A DNA stretch of 64,000 bases from Rikenellaceae bacterium (GTDB lineage: Bacteria; Bacteroidota; Bacteroidia; Bacteroidales; Rikenellaceae), in the NCBI GenBank assembly GCA_015060065.1, contig SUZF01000009.1, positions 1-64,000 of the forward strand, given 5' to 3'. Under the pieces are notes generated by a model. That model was given only the letters and a program-made list of their open reading frames with translations, was not told where the DNA came from and did not search any database. The position numbers and the translations under genes were made by a program. Shown piece by piece: positions 42,930-53,030 of this stretch; the first letter of the stretch is position 1; each line of letters starts with the position of its first letter.

Positions 42930-44054
42930 CTATGCGTTAATCATCATCGGCATCAACAACATCAGGGTCTCGCTGCTCTGCTTGTCGTCATAGACAGGCT
43001 TGAAGACACCTGCGCGGGTTGCATCTGCCAACTCGATAACCACGGTCGGAGTCTCGACATTCGAGAGAATCTCGACAAGGAAGGTCGATTTGAAGCCAAT
43101 CGACATCGGCTGACCTTCGTAACTGCACGACAGCGTCTCATTTGCCGATACCGAGAAGTCGATATCCTGTGCCGTAAGATTGACCTTATTGTCAGCGATA
43201 TCCATGCGGATAAGGTTTGTTGTCGGGTTCGAGCAGACAGCCACACGACGGATACAATTTACCAACTCTACGCGGTCGATAAGCACCTTGTTGGTGTTGT
43301 TTGCCGGAATTACAGCGTTGTAATTCGGGTAGTTGCCCTCGATAAGGCGGCAAACCAATGTGTGGTTTTTAAGTTGGAATACCACATTCTTCGCATCGAA
43401 ACTTACCTTGATGTCATCCTCCTCTTTGAGAAGTACGTTTTTGAGCAGGTTTGCCGGCTTCTTCGGGAGAATGAATGCCGACTGAACGCTATTCTGGCTC
43501 TCGGTCGAGAATTTTACGAGTTTGTGAGCATCCGTAGCCACAAAGGTTACAGCCTCGGTGTCGATGTTGATATATACACCATTCATCACGGGGCGCAACT
43601 CGTCGTCAGCCGTAGCGAAGATGGTCTTGTTGATACCATTCACAAGTGTATCCACGTCGAGAGTAACCTCGATACGCTCCTCGGCGAGGGTCGGTACTGC
43701 GGGGTAACTTACGGGGCTTGCACCGGGAATCGAGAGCGAACCGCTCTTCCAGTTCAACTTAATCTCCCAAGTCTGGTCGTTGACCTCGAAGGTCAGCGGC
43801 AACTCCGAGAACTCTTTGAGTGAGTCAAGCAGAAGTTTATGGGGAGCGGCAATCGTGCCTTCGCTCTCCACGTTCTCGACTTTCAGCGTGCCGATAAAGG
43901 TGGTTTCGAGGTCAGAGGTGGTAACCTTCAACTCTCCATCCTTCAACTCCATGTGGAAGTAGTCGAGGATGGGCAGCGTGTTTTTGCTGCTTACAACCTT
44001 GCCCATAGTCGAGAGCAACGAGAAAAGTGCGGAACTTGATACTGTAAATTTCAT
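42930..44054 (-). CDS. dnaN: DNA polymerase III sliding clamp (beta)
   Basis: 374 residues, three clamp domains in tandem. MKFTVSSSALFSLLSTMGKVVSSKNTLPIL start, MNGVYI, LVATDAHKLV-type FVATDAHKLVKFS, EGNYPNYNAVIP and the C-terminal MLLMPMMINA. Unlike many bacteria, dnaN is not beside dnaA here. It lies 48 bases after the nucleoside phosphorylase gene without an obvious promoter of its own. Confidence 0.96.
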   Translation of the reverse strand: MKFTVSSSALFSLLSTMGKVVSSKNTLPILDYFHMELKDGELKVTTSDLETTFIGTLKVENVESEGTIAAPHKLLLDSLKEFSELPLTFEVNDQTWEIKLNWKSGSLSIPGASPVSYPAVPTLAEERIEVTLDVDTLVNGINKTIFATADDELRPVMNGVYINIDTEAVTFVATDAHKLVKFSTESQNSVQSAFILPKKPANLLKNVLLKEEDDIKVSFDAKNVVFQLKNHTLVCRLIEGNYPNYNAVIPANNTNKVLIDRVELVNCIRRVAVCSNPTTNLIRMDIADNKVNLTAQDIDFSVSANETLSCSYEGQPMSIGFKSTFLVEILSNVETPTVVIELADATRAGVFKPVYDDKQSSETLMLLMPMMINA

Positions 44055-44102
44055 AGGTTTTTCTTTTATTTTTGTTATGTTTATATTGTTTTCTGAATCT
44101 GT

Positions 44103-44987
44103 CTATAATGTTGCGAGTTTATCCAACGCCATGTGAATCATCTGCTTAACGAAGGGCTTGTAGTCCGTGCAGGCATCCTTGGCTATGCGCTGGGCAATGA
44201 TTGTGCAGATGGTGGTTGCGCGGTGTCCCATCAGTGCGGCAAGTCCTGCCAGAGCCGACCCCTCCATCTCGAAGTTGGTTATGCGACGACCTCCGAAGTC
44301 GAAAGTCTCGATTTTCTCGTTAAGATGCACGTCAGCCGGTTCGAGGCGTACCCAACGGCCCTGCGGGGCGTAGAATCCCGGTGCAGCGATGGTTATACCC
44401 TCGATAGTCGAATCCTTGAACAACTCCCACAGACCCTTGTCGGCATCGATAAAATAAGGTTTTGGCAACAATTCGTTCCAACCGGTATGCGCCATAAAGG
44501 CCTTCTCGATTTCGAGGTCGCAGACATCATTGCGGCCCTTGTAGTAGTTGAGCAGACCATCAAATCCGAGCGAAGTGCGCGAGAAGACAAAATCGCCCAC
44601 GCTGATATCCTTCTGAATTGCACCCGATGTGCCAAGACGCACAAGTGTAAGTTGGCGGAATTGAGGCTTTACCTGACGTGTGGCGAAGTCGATATTTGCC
44701 AAGGCATCCAACTCGGTTACCGAGATATCGATATTGCCGATACCGATACCGGTGGACATTACGGTCATACGCTTTCCCTTGTAGTTTCCGGTTACGGTCT
44801 TGAACTCGCGATTGGCAACTTCACATTCGATATTGTCGAAGAATGACGAAACGAGCGCAACGCGACCGGGATCACCGACCAAAATAATAATATCAGCAAT
44901 CTGCTCCGGCAGCAAATGGAGGTGGAAAATGGTGCCGTCATCGTTGAGTATCAACTCCGAAGCGGGGATAATTCTCGAATTTTTCAT
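44103..44987 (-). CDS. Nucleoside phosphorylase (uridine phosphorylase type)
   Basis: 294 residues, PNP/UDP family I. LVGDPGRVALVSSFFD (phosphate site), TGIGIGNIDISVTELD, RLGTSGAIQKDISVGDFVFS and NFEMEGSALAGLAALMGH (ribose/base site Glu-Met-Glu) are visible. Cleaves a nucleoside with phosphate to base and ribose-1-phosphate in salvage. Uridine specificity is a guess; length exceeds the 253-residue E. coli Udp by about 40. Confidence 0.85.
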   Translation of the reverse strand: MKNSRIIPASELILNDDGTIFHLHLLPEQIADIIILVGDPGRVALVSSFFDNIECEVANREFKTVTGNYKGKRMTVMSTGIGIGNIDISVTELDALANIDFATRQVKPQFRQLTLVRLGTSGAIQKDISVGDFVFSRTSLGFDGLLNYYKGRNDVCDLEIEKAFMAHTGWNELLPKPYFIDADKGLWELFKDSTIEGITIAAPGFYAPQGRWVRLEPADVHLNEKIETFDFGGRRITNFEMEGSALAGLAALMGHRATTICTIIAQRIAKDACTDYKPFVKQMIHMALDKLATL

Positions 44988-45110
44988 CTTAACTATTTTA
45001 TAATTGGCATAAAAGTAATATATTTACATCGAATTTCAAAGAAAACGAGCGATTTTTTATTTAATATAGGTACAAAACAACAAAATTTATCAATATCAAC
45101 AATCTTACCA

Positions 45111-46499
45111 ATGACACTAATCAAATCAATTTCGGGTATCCGAGGCACTATCGGAGGTGCGCAGGGCAACAATCTGACCCCTATCGATGTGGTTAAATTT
45201 ACCTCGGCTTATGCTCGCTTTATGAGCGAAAAACATAACGGAAAACGCCTTACGATTGTTGTGGGTCGCGATGCCCGCATCTCTGGCGAAATGGTCAATG
45301 ACCTGATTGAGGGAACGCTGCTCGGCTGCGGTGTGGATGTAATCAATGTCGGTCTTTGCACTACCCCCGGAACAGAGATGGCTGTTATCGGACATAAAGC
45401 CGACGGCGGTATCATCATTACCGCTTCGCATAACCCCAAACAGTGGAACGCTCTAAAACTGCTTAACGAGCATGGAGAGTTCCTCAATGATGCCGAAGGA
45501 AAGCGCGTGTTGGCACTTGCCGAGGAGTCTGATTTCGACTTTCCGCAGATTGACGAAATCGGAAAAGTTGTGTTGCGCGAAGATTTTAATAATCAGCATA
45601 TCAAGAGTGTGTTATCTCTACCTTTGGTTGATGTCGAGGCTGTGCGTGCCAAGGGCTTCAAAGTTGTGGTTGATGCGGTCAATTCGGTGGGCGGTATAGT
45701 TATCCCTGCCCTGCTGCGCGAACTCGGTTGTGAGGTTGTGGAACTCAACTGTGAGCCGACGGGTCACTTTGCCCACAATCCCGAACCTCTGCCCGAAAAT
45801 TTGACCGAGATTTCGGCTGCTGTGGTGCGCGAAAAGGCTGATTTGGGTGTTGTTGTTGATCCCGACGTGGATCGCTTGTGCTTCGTGAATGAAGACGGCA
45901 CGATGTTTGGCGAGGAATATACATTGGTGGCGGTTGCCGACTATATCCTCTCGAAGGGTGTGGGCAATACTGCATCTAACCTCTCCTCGTCGCGAGCGTT
46001 GCGCGATGTGACCGAGAAGCATGGCGGTAACTATTCGGCATCGGCTGTTGGCGAGGTAAATGTTGTGGCAAAGATGAAGGAGGTCGGAGCCGTAATCGGT
46101 GGCGAGGGCAATGGCGGAGTTATCTATCCGGAGTTGCACTATGGTCGCGATGCGCTGGTTGGAGTGGCTCTCTTCCTGACGTGGTTGTCGCAACGTAATA
46201 TGACGATGACCGAACTGCGTGCGACCTATCCGTCGTACTTCGCTTCGAAGAATAAAATCGAACTGACACCGGCTATCGATGTGGATAAAGTATTGCTTGA
46301 AATGAAGAATCGTTATAGCAATGAAAATGTGAATGATATCGATGGAGTGAAAGTCGATTTTGCAGAGAATTGGGTGCATCTGCGCAAGTCGAATACCGAG
46401 CCGATTATCCGCGTCTATGCCGAGGCTAAATCGCCTGCCGAGGCGGATGCTCTGGCGCAGAAATTTATTGCCGAGATTAAGTCGATTTGTAACCTTTAA
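45111..46499 (+). CDS. glmM: Phosphoglucosamine mutase (phosphohexomutase family)
   Basis: 462 residues. Alpha-D-phosphohexomutase with ISGIRGTIGG (about 6-15), phosphoserine loop ITASHNPKQWNALK (about 103-116), metal loop DPDVDRLCFV (about 247-256), sugar loop GEGNGGVIYPE and the C-terminal phosphate loop RKSNTEPIIRVYAEA. It would make glucosamine-1-phosphate for peptidoglycan and LPS; phosphomannomutase activity cannot be excluded. ATG 45111 was chosen because the frame upstream runs through the intergenic promoter area without family resemblance. Confidence 0.88.
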   Translation: MTLIKSISGIRGTIGGAQGNNLTPIDVVKFTSAYARFMSEKHNGKRLTIVVGRDARISGEMVNDLIEGTLLGCGVDVINVGLCTTPGTEMAVIGHKADGGIIITASHNPKQWNALKLLNEHGEFLNDAEGKRVLALAEESDFDFPQIDEIGKVVLREDFNNQHIKSVLSLPLVDVEAVRAKGFKVVVDAVNSVGGIVIPALLRELGCEVVELNCEPTGHFAHNPEPLPENLTEISAAVVREKADLGVVVDPDVDRLCFVNEDGTMFGEEYTLVAVADYILSKGVGNTASNLSSSRALRDVTEKHGGNYSASAVGEVNVVAKMKEVGAVIGGEGNGGVIYPELHYGRDALVGVALFLTWLSQRNMTMTELRATYPSYFASKNKIELTPAIDVDKVLLEMKNRYSNENVNDIDGVKVDFAENWVHLRKSNTEPIIRVYAEAKSPAEADALAQKFIAEIKSICNL

Positions 46500-46513
46500 T
46501 GACCAATATTTAT

Positions 46514-47884
46514 ATGAAAAAGGCTTTAACATATATCGAGGGTAACAAGGAGCGTTTTGTCGAGGAGTTGTTCGACCTGCTCCGTATCCCTTCAATCAGC
46601 GCACAACCATCTCTGCATAAGGAGGATATGGTGCGTTGTGCCGAGTGGCTTGCAGCCTCGCTCGTAAAGGCGGGTGCCGACCATGCGCAGGTTATGCCGA
46701 CCAACGGCAACCCCGTGGTCTATGCCGAGAAGATTATCAACCCCGAAGCGCGTACCGTGCTGGTTTATGGACACTACGACGTGATGCCCGTAGATCCGCG
46801 CGAGGAGTGGCTGACCGAGCCTTTCGAGCCGGTAATCAAGAATGGTAGAATTTGGGGCAGAGGCGCAGATGACGATAAGGGACAACTCTTTATGCACGCC
46901 AAGGCTTTCGAGGCTATGTGTGCTACGGATTCGTTGCCCTGCAACGTAAAGTTTATGCTCGAAGGCGAGGAGGAGATTGGCTCTGCCAACCTTTATGACT
47001 TCTGTCGCGAGAATAAGGAGTTGTTGAAGGCTGACATAATTCTTGTGTCGGATACTTCGATGATTTCGATGGATACTCCCTCGATTACCTGCGGATTACG
47101 CGGTTTAACTTATATGGAAGTTGAAGTAACGGGACCCAACAAAGACCTGCACTCCGGCTTGTTCGGAGGTGCGGTTGCCAACCCGGCTAATGTACTTACG
47201 CGATTGGTGTCGTCGTTGGTTGATGAGAAGGGTCGTGTGACGATACCCCACTTCTACGACGATGTGCGCGAACTTACCCCTGCCGAGCGCGAGGCGTTCA
47301 ATAAGGCTCCTTTCTGTTTGGAGGATTACAAACGCTCACTCGATATTGACGACGTCGAGGGCGAAGAGGACTACACGACTATCGAGCGTACAGGTGTGCG
47401 CCCTTCACTCGATGTGAATGGTATCTGGGGCGGTTATACAGGCGAGGGAACCAAGACGGTTATCCCTTCGAAGGCATCGGCAAAGATTTCGATGCGTTTG
47501 GTGCCAAATCAGGATTTCGAGAAGATTGGCGAACTCTTCAAGGTTCATTTTGAGGCTATCGCGCCCAAGAGTGTGAAGGTTGATGTGCGATTCCTGCATG
47601 GTGGCGCACCCTATGTTGCTCCGACCGATATGGCTGCGTATAAGGCAGCAGAGAAGGCCATTGTCGATACCTTCGGCAAGAAACCACTACCCTTCTATTC
47701 GGGTGGCTCGATTCCGATTATCAGCGGTTTTGAGCAGATTTTGGGCATCAAGTCGTTGCTTATCGGCTTCGGCTTGGCGGAGGATGCAATTCACTCACCC
47801 AACGAGAGTTTTGGACTCAACCAATTCTATAAGGGTATCGAGACTATTCCGTTGTTCTACAAATACTTCGCAGAGCAGGAATAG
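46514..47884 (+). CDS. M20 family dipeptidase
   Basis: 456 residues from ATG 46514; an ATG at 46499 overlapping the glmM stop (TAATG) is the alternative. Zinc peptidase: VYGHYDVMPVDP (metal His, catalytic Asp, about 82-93), WGRGADDDKGQ (bridging Asp), EGEEEIGSANL (catalytic and metal Glu), VSDTSMISMDTP, and lid domain with HSGLFGGAVANP; metal His near the C terminus in AEDAIHSPNESF. Fits the ArgE/DapE/CNDP-type dipeptidases that complete peptide breakdown in the cytoplasm. Confidence 0.9.
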   Translation: MKKALTYIEGNKERFVEELFDLLRIPSISAQPSLHKEDMVRCAEWLAASLVKAGADHAQVMPTNGNPVVYAEKIINPEARTVLVYGHYDVMPVDPREEWLTEPFEPVIKNGRIWGRGADDDKGQLFMHAKAFEAMCATDSLPCNVKFMLEGEEEIGSANLYDFCRENKELLKADIILVSDTSMISMDTPSITCGLRGLTYMEVEVTGPNKDLHSGLFGGAVANPANVLTRLVSSLVDEKGRVTIPHFYDDVRELTPAEREAFNKAPFCLEDYKRSLDIDDVEGEEDYTTIERTGVRPSLDVNGIWGGYTGEGTKTVIPSKASAKISMRLVPNQDFEKIGELFKVHFEAIAPKSVKVDVRFLHGGAPYVAPTDMAAYKAAEKAIVDTFGKKPLPFYSGGSIPIISGFEQILGIKSLLIGFGLAEDAIHSPNESFGLNQFYKGIETIPLFYKYFAEQE

Positions 47885-47910
47885 AACGGTGTTTTCTGCG
47901 TTATAAACAG

Positions 47911-47950
47911 ATACGGACTGTCACTCAAAAGTGGCAGTCCGTATTTGTTT
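47911..47950. terminator. Terminator between the dipeptidase and glyA
   Basis: ATACGGACTGTCACT (47911-47925) pairs with AGTGGCAGTCCGTAT (47930-47944), followed by TTGTTT; shared by convergent genes. Confidence 0.85.
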
Positions 47951-47967
47951 ATTCGGCAATATAGAGT

Positions 47968-49248
47968 TTACCACGCAAAGAGCGGGCGGTTCTCCATCAT
48001 TGCGTTTACCTCCTTGCGTACAGCAGCGATATTCTCCTCGTTTTCGGGGTCGTGCAATACGCGGTCGATAAGTGCTACGACAGCCTCCATATCGCTCTCC
48101 TTCAAGCCGCGAGTCGTGATTGCCGGAGTTCCGAAGCGCAGACCCGAAGTCTGGAAGGGCGAGCGCGAGTCAAACGGCACCATATTCTTGTTGGTCGTGA
48201 TATCTGCCGCCACGAGACAACGCTCTGCCAACTTACCCGTCAATTCGGGGAATTTGGTGCGCAAATCGACCAAAATCAGGTGGTTGTCCGTGCCTCCGGA
48301 AACAATCTTGTAGCCACGCTTAACGAAAGCCTCTGCCATAGCCTTGGCGTTCTTCTGCACCTGCAACTGATACTCCTTGTAACTTGGGTCGAGGGCCTCG
48401 CCAAATGCCACAGCCTTGGCTGCGATGACGTGTTCGAGCGGACCACCCTGAATGCCGGGGAATACTGCCGAGTCGAAAATCTGCGACATCATCTTCACAA
48501 CACCCTTCGGAGTGGTCAGACCCCACGGATTCTCGAAATCTTTGCCCATCAAGATAATACCGCCACGAGGGCCACGCAGTGTCTTGTGGGTTGTCGAGGT
48601 TACGACGTGCGCATACTTTACGGGGTTGTCAAGCAGACCTGCGGCAATAAGACCTGCCGTGTGTGCCATATCTATAAGCAGCAATGCACCAACCTTGTCG
48701 GCAATCTCGCGCATACGCTTGTAGTCCCATTCGCGCGAATATGCCGAAGCACCTCCGACGATAAGTTTGGGCTTACATTCGAGAGCCTTCTGCTCCATGG
48801 CATCGTAATCCACAAGTCCGGTTTCGGGGTCGAGTTGATAACCTACGGCATTGAAGAACTTACCCGACATATTTACCGGCGAGCCGTGCGAGAGGTGTCC
48901 TCCGTGCGAGAGGTCAAGACCCATAAATGTATCTCCGGGTTTGAGAATGGCGAAGAATACCGCCATATTTGCCTGCGCTCCGGAGTGCGGCTGTACATTG
49001 GCGTACTCTGCACCGTAGAGCTTGCACAGACGCTCGCGAGCGAGCGACTCCACCTTGTCCACAACCTCGCAACCACCATAGTAACGTGCGCCCGGATAGC
49101 CCTCGGCATACTTGTTGGTAAGCACCGAGCCCATAGCCTGCATTACCTGTTCGCTCACGAAGTTTTCGGATGCGATAAGTTCGATGCCGCGAGTCTGACG
49201 ACCGCGCTCCTCGTCGATAAGTTCAAAAATTCTATTATCTCTCTCCAT
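47968..49248 (-). CDS. glyA: Serine hydroxymethyltransferase
   Basis: 426 residues. PLP enzyme making glycine and methylene-tetrahydrofolate from serine. [19 protein letters not shown] at the N terminus, [22 protein letters not shown], and the PLP lysine in [15 protein letters not shown] (about 233-247). Complete. [10 protein letters not shown] chosen as start because ten upstream codons are not conserved and overlap the expected leader. Confidence 0.96.
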   Translation of the reverse strand: MERDNRIFELIDEERGRQTRGIELIASENFVSEQVMQAMGSVLTNKYAEGYPGARYYGGCEVVDKVESLARERLCKLYGAEYANVQPHSGAQANMAVFFAILKPGDTFMGLDLSHGGHLSHGSPVNMSGKFFNAVGYQLDPETGLVDYDAMEQKALECKPKLIVGGASAYSREWDYKRMREIADKVGALLLIDMAHTAGLIAAGLLDNPVKYAHVVTSTTHKTLRGPRGGIILMGKDFENPWGLTTPKGVVKMMSQIFDSAVFPGIQGGPLEHVIAAKAVAFGEALDPSYKEYQLQVQKNAKAMAEAFVKRGYKIVSGGTDNHLILVDLRTKFPELTGKLAERCLVAADITTNKNMVPFDSRSPFQTSGLRFGTPAITTRGLKESDMEAVVALIDRVLHDPENEENIAAVRKEVNAMMENRPLFAW

Positions 49249-49286
49249 AATTGTATATTGTTTTATGATTTTTGCCAAAAACTGAA

Positions 49287-49324
49287 CAAAAGTACAACTT
49301 TGTGGCGAGAAATTATTACCTTTG
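49287..49324. promoter_or_regulatory. Divergent promoter region of glyA and the subtilase gene
   Basis: CAAAAGTA (49287-49294) is TACTTTTG on the minus strand for glyA, and TACCTTTG at 49317-49324 serves the plus-strand subtilase. Both are perfect TAnnTTTG. Well-spaced -33 boxes were not found. Confidence 0.5.
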
Positions 49325-49377
49325 AACGATATTTATTCACATTTTAGAAACAAAAACGCGAAAAATATTATAACACT

Positions 49378-51564
49378 ATGAAAATAAATAAATTAACATT
49401 TATTGCTCCGATTCTGCTTCTGCTGGGCTGTACTGCCGACATGGATGAGCCGGTGTGGGTCGTCGAGAAGGAGATGAAGGAGGCTTTTGCTCACAAAGAC
49501 GTAGTGCAGAATGTGCTGAACGTGAAGTTCTCGCGCGAGGTGGCAGACGAGTTGGCTATATCCGAAACCCGCACGGGCGACCTCTCGACGGGAAATGTGA
49601 CACTCGATGAACTTTGCCGTGAGTATGATGTGGTGTCGATGGAGAGAGTCTTTCCGGCCGATAAGTTCGAGGCTCGCAAGCGTAAAATGGGACTCGACCA
49701 ATGGTACGTCGTGAAGGTCGCTAACCGCCGACGTGGCGTCGAAACAGCCCTGCAACTCCGAAAGATGGAGGGAGTCCTCTCGGTGGCTCCGCAGGCGAAA
49801 CCCCGACGCGCGGGTTCGAGTGAGGTGCGTTATCTGACCGCGCAGGAGTTGGCTCAATTGGAGAGTAGCCGTGCTTCAACGCCTACATATAAATTCAATG
49901 ACCCTCTGTTGCCCGAACAGTGGATGCTCAAAAACGTGGCCTCGGCTTCGGATTACTATGGAGAGTATGGCTTTGTCGAGGGTGCCGATATCAATGTCGA
50001 GGGCGCATGGGAGAAGAGTGGCGGCAGACCCGATGTTATCGTGGCGGTGGTCGATGGCGGTATTGAAGCGACCCACCCCGACCTTGCAGCGAATATGTGG
50101 GACGGTATCGGCTATAACTTTGTGAGTAACAGCAAGAACGTCACTGCCGAGGAGCATGGAACACACGTGGCAGGCACGATTGCCGCAGTGAATAACAACG
50201 GTATCGGAGTGTGCGGTATTGCGGGTGGTCTGGGCTATGGCGATGGCGTGAAACTTATGTCGTGTCAGATTTTCTCGCCAAACGGAGAGTGTTCTGATGA
50301 AGATTGCGCCAAGGCAATCGTTTATGGTGCCGATAACGGTGCTGTTATCAGCCAAAACAGTTGGGGCTACCCGATTGATTATGTGAGCAGTGAGTCGCAA
50401 TTTGCGTCGCGTTTAGGTGTTATCAAGGATGCAATCGACTACTTTGTTGCCAATGCCGGTATGGACGAGAATGGCAATCAGGTGGGACCTATGGCCGGTG
50501 GAATCGTCGTTTTTGCGGCAGGTAACGATGGTAAGCAGCAGAGCGAATACCCCGCCTCCTACGAAAAGTGTTTGAGTGTGGCGGCTATGTCGGGAAATTT
50601 CCGTCGTGCGTGGTACTCGACCTACTCTACTACGGTCGATTTGTTCGCTCCGGGAGGCGATAGCCATAACGAGTATTCGCAGTACGATTATTATGCTTGG
50701 AATTTGAGTACGTTGCCGACCTCTATCCGCAATGGCGATACATTCGTGGAGGATGGCAAGACCTATATGATTGATTATGTGCGTACTCCGGGATACGGAT
50801 ATATGCGCGGAACATCGATGGCATGTCCGCACGTGTCGGGTGCTGCGGCTCTGATTGTGTCGTACTGCGGTGGTCAGGGCTTTACCAATACGCGCCTTAC
50901 GGAGTTGCTTATCGACTCTGCGAGGGATATCGACTCCTATCAGACCTCCTCGTTCAAGGGCAAGGTCGGCAAACTTATCGATGTCTCGGCGGCCTTGGCA
51001 ATGGGAGGTCCGGGCGATGGGTTTGTGCCTGCCAATAACGCTAAAATTCTGCTCAAACACGGCAAGGAGTTGTTCTATATGTTGCCGAATGAGAAGAGTA
51101 CAATGCTCTTTGAGGTGGTTAATTGCGACACAATCGAGGTTAGCGACGAGCGTATTGATGTCGAGCAGGGCGAGAATCTGCTCACGTTGAAGATTGATGC
51201 TGCACGCTTCGAGAAGGGTGTTCATAAATTTATTGTCACGGGTCGCAACGAAACGTCGGAGGCGAAGATTACTATCTCTTTCGTTATCGAGCCACTCTCG
51301 GTGTTGTTCTACCCTAACCCTTGCGACGAGGTGCTGCATATCAGAATGGGCAAAATCAATAACGAGTACCGCAACTGCGATGCGCGTGTGAAGATTGAGA
51401 ACTCGTTGGGTGTGACGATTTTCGATAAGTCGGTGCGCTTCGAGGGTGTTACTCCGGAGGAGTTTGCTGTCGGTACGCTCAATCCCGGAAGGTATCAGGT
51501 GACGTTGGATGTCGAGGTGGCAGGAACGCACCAAATAGTAACGCAGACGGTAATCAAGAGATAA
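49378..51564 (+). CDS. Subtilisin-like serine protease with lipobox and T9SS sorting domain
   Basis: 728 residues. Signal with lipobox LLLGC (C18), a propeptide-like region (about 35-160), then an S8 domain: Asp in VAVVDGGIEATHPDL (about 224), His in EHGTHVAGTIA (about 261) and Ser in RGTSMACPHVSGAAAL (about 480). The last about 85 residues (VLFYPNPCDEVLHI to QTVIKR) have the YPNP start and beta pattern of a type-A type IX secretion C-terminal sorting domain. Having both a lipid-anchor signal and a sorting domain is unusual. The next gene, 11 bases away, encodes a PorV/PorQ-like barrel. Confidence 0.88.
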   Translation: MKINKLTFIAPILLLLGCTADMDEPVWVVEKEMKEAFAHKDVVQNVLNVKFSREVADELAISETRTGDLSTGNVTLDELCREYDVVSMERVFPADKFEARKRKMGLDQWYVVKVANRRRGVETALQLRKMEGVLSVAPQAKPRRAGSSEVRYLTAQELAQLESSRASTPTYKFNDPLLPEQWMLKNVASASDYYGEYGFVEGADINVEGAWEKSGGRPDVIVAVVDGGIEATHPDLAANMWDGIGYNFVSNSKNVTAEEHGTHVAGTIAAVNNNGIGVCGIAGGLGYGDGVKLMSCQIFSPNGECSDEDCAKAIVYGADNGAVISQNSWGYPIDYVSSESQFASRLGVIKDAIDYFVANAGMDENGNQVGPMAGGIVVFAAGNDGKQQSEYPASYEKCLSVAAMSGNFRRAWYSTYSTTVDLFAPGGDSHNEYSQYDYYAWNLSTLPTSIRNGDTFVEDGKTYMIDYVRTPGYGYMRGTSMACPHVSGAAALIVSYCGGQGFTNTRLTELLIDSARDIDSYQTSSFKGKVGKLIDVSAALAMGGPGDGFVPANNAKILLKHGKELFYMLPNEKSTMLFEVVNCDTIEVSDERIDVEQGENLLTLKIDAARFEKGVHKFIVTGRNETSEAKITISFVIEPLSVLFYPNPCDEVLHIRMGKINNEYRNCDARVKIENSLGVTIFDKSVRFEGVTPEEFAVGTLNPGRYQVTLDVEVAGTHQIVTQTVIKR

Positions 51565-51575
51565 AACTTAAAGAT

Positions 51576-52532
51576 ATGAAGAAGATACTTTTAACACTCG
51601 CAATATCAACCTTTGCTTTAACAGCCGCAGCACAGGACTTTGCTACGATAAATCCCGATGCCCGCACGGCTGCTATGGGAGATGCAACGGTGGCAACAAC
51701 GGCAGATGCCTATGCGGTCTATAACAATGCGGCTGCGCCTCTCTTCGAGTACCAGACCGCGCAGGTCGGCTATGTGTATGCTCCGTGGATGCCGAGCGAA
51801 CAGAAGGGGTCTGACTTGATGTCGGTGGCGGGATATGTCAAACTCGGACAGCGACACTCACTCTCGATTGGTGGTCGTATGTTCCGCGAGCCGAAACTCA
51901 CGATGGATGGGGACTACCCTTTCTTCCCGACTGACGAGAATGGCAATACGGACTATAAAGTTGGCGACTATACCCGCCCGAATGGCAAGTCGCTGGATGT
52001 GGCCTACGGATTGAAGGTATGCGACAAGGTTGCGCTTGCGCTGACGGCTCGTTATCTGCACTATGCCAACGGATTGGGCGATAAGTACTCGGCAGTGAAT
52101 TTCGACTTGGCTCTCTATTCGCAGATTCCGTTGCAGTTCCGTGAGGGTGCTGCTGTGAATATCGGTGCGCAGGTGTCAAATGCGGGCTTCTCGGTAACCA
52201 AGGAGGGATTCCGTCAGCCACTGACCGCAAAGGTCGGAGCCTCGCTCTATGCGCCTTTTAACGACTCTCATTCGCTGCTTGCCGAGGTTGATTTGGGCTA
52301 TCGCTTTGCGCCCGTCGGAGTCAAGAGCCTGCTGGCAAATGTCGGTGTGGAGTACTCGCTGATGCAACTGCTCAAATTCCGCGCAGGATATGCACATAAC
52401 CTCTACGATTATGCTACGGTGGGTCTTGGCCTGCGCTTTATGCACGTACAGGTCGATGCCTCGTATTGGGCAGCGGGGGAGAACTGCCCGTGGCGCAACA
52501 CCTTCCGTGTCGGTGTGGGCTTGGAGTTTTAA
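51576..52532 (+). CDS. PorV/PorQ-family outer-membrane barrel protein
   Basis: 318 residues. Signal peptide (1-19, ending TAAAQ), then a FadL-like beta barrel. The mature N terminus FATINPDARTAAMGDATVATTADAYAVYNNAAA matches the PDAR-x-x-x-MGD-x-x-x-AT pattern of PorV and PorQ; it ends in aromatic F, typical for outer-membrane insertion (VGVGLEF). PorV binds sorting domains and shuttles T9SS cargo to the attachment complex; as the neighbour of a sorting-domain protease it may be its dedicated carrier (inference). Confidence 0.8.
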   Translation: MKKILLTLAISTFALTAAAQDFATINPDARTAAMGDATVATTADAYAVYNNAAAPLFEYQTAQVGYVYAPWMPSEQKGSDLMSVAGYVKLGQRHSLSIGGRMFREPKLTMDGDYPFFPTDENGNTDYKVGDYTRPNGKSLDVAYGLKVCDKVALALTARYLHYANGLGDKYSAVNFDLALYSQIPLQFREGAAVNIGAQVSNAGFSVTKEGFRQPLTAKVGASLYAPFNDSHSLLAEVDLGYRFAPVGVKSLLANVGVEYSLMQLLKFRAGYAHNLYDYATVGLGLRFMHVQVDASYWAAGENCPWRNTFRVGVGLEF

Positions 52533-52559
52533 TCGATAACTACCCCACATCGTAACCCT

Positions 52560-53030
52560 ATGAAACAGAAGATTCTATTTGTCTGTCTTGGAAACATTTG
52601 TCGCTCGCCGGCGGCGGATGGGATTATGCAACATCTTGTCCGCAAGGCAGGTGCAGAGGGGCGTATCGGGGTCGATTCTGCCGGTACTTATGCCGGTCAT
52701 ACGGGCGAGTTGCCCGACCATCGTATGCGTGCTGCCGCAGCGCGTAGAGGATACAATCTTACCCACCGCGCACGCCAGATTCGCGAGAAGGATTTCTATG
52801 ACTTCGACCGCATAGTGGTTATGGATGACTATAACTACGAGAGTGTTCATCGTCTTGCTCCCTCGCGCGAATTAGCCAATAAAATCTATCGTATGCGCGA
52901 CTTCTTCACGACCTTTGCCGAGCGTTGGTCGCACGTGCCTGACCCCTACTACGAGGGTGCAGAGGGCTTTGAGTTGGTGCTTGATATGCTCGAAGAGGGG
53001 TGCAGAAATCTGCTCAAAGAGATGCTCTAA
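52560..53030 (+). CDS. Low-molecular-weight protein tyrosine phosphatase
   Basis: 156 residues. Phosphate loop CLGNICRS with nucleophile C9 and R15, and the general acid in VPDPYYEG (about 125-132). Acts on tyrosine-phosphorylated proteins, often in capsule or exopolysaccharide control, though no kinase is nearby. Its stop overlaps the stop of the convergent eptA-like gene by 3 bases, leaving no room for a terminator between them. Confidence 0.93.
   Translation: MKQKILFVCLGNICRSPAADGIMQHLVRKAGAEGRIGVDSAGTYAGHTGELPDHRMRAAAARRGYNLTHRARQIREKDFYDFDRIVVMDDYNYESVHRLAPSRELANKIYRMRDFFTTFAERWSHVPDPYYEGAEGFELVLDMLEEGCRNLLKEML

Noticed and set aside
44916..45110. N-terminal extension of the phosphoglucosamine mutase
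   Set aside because: The extra 65 residues overlap the nucleoside phosphorylase start and the AT-rich intergenic DNA, and the family begins at ISGIRGT.
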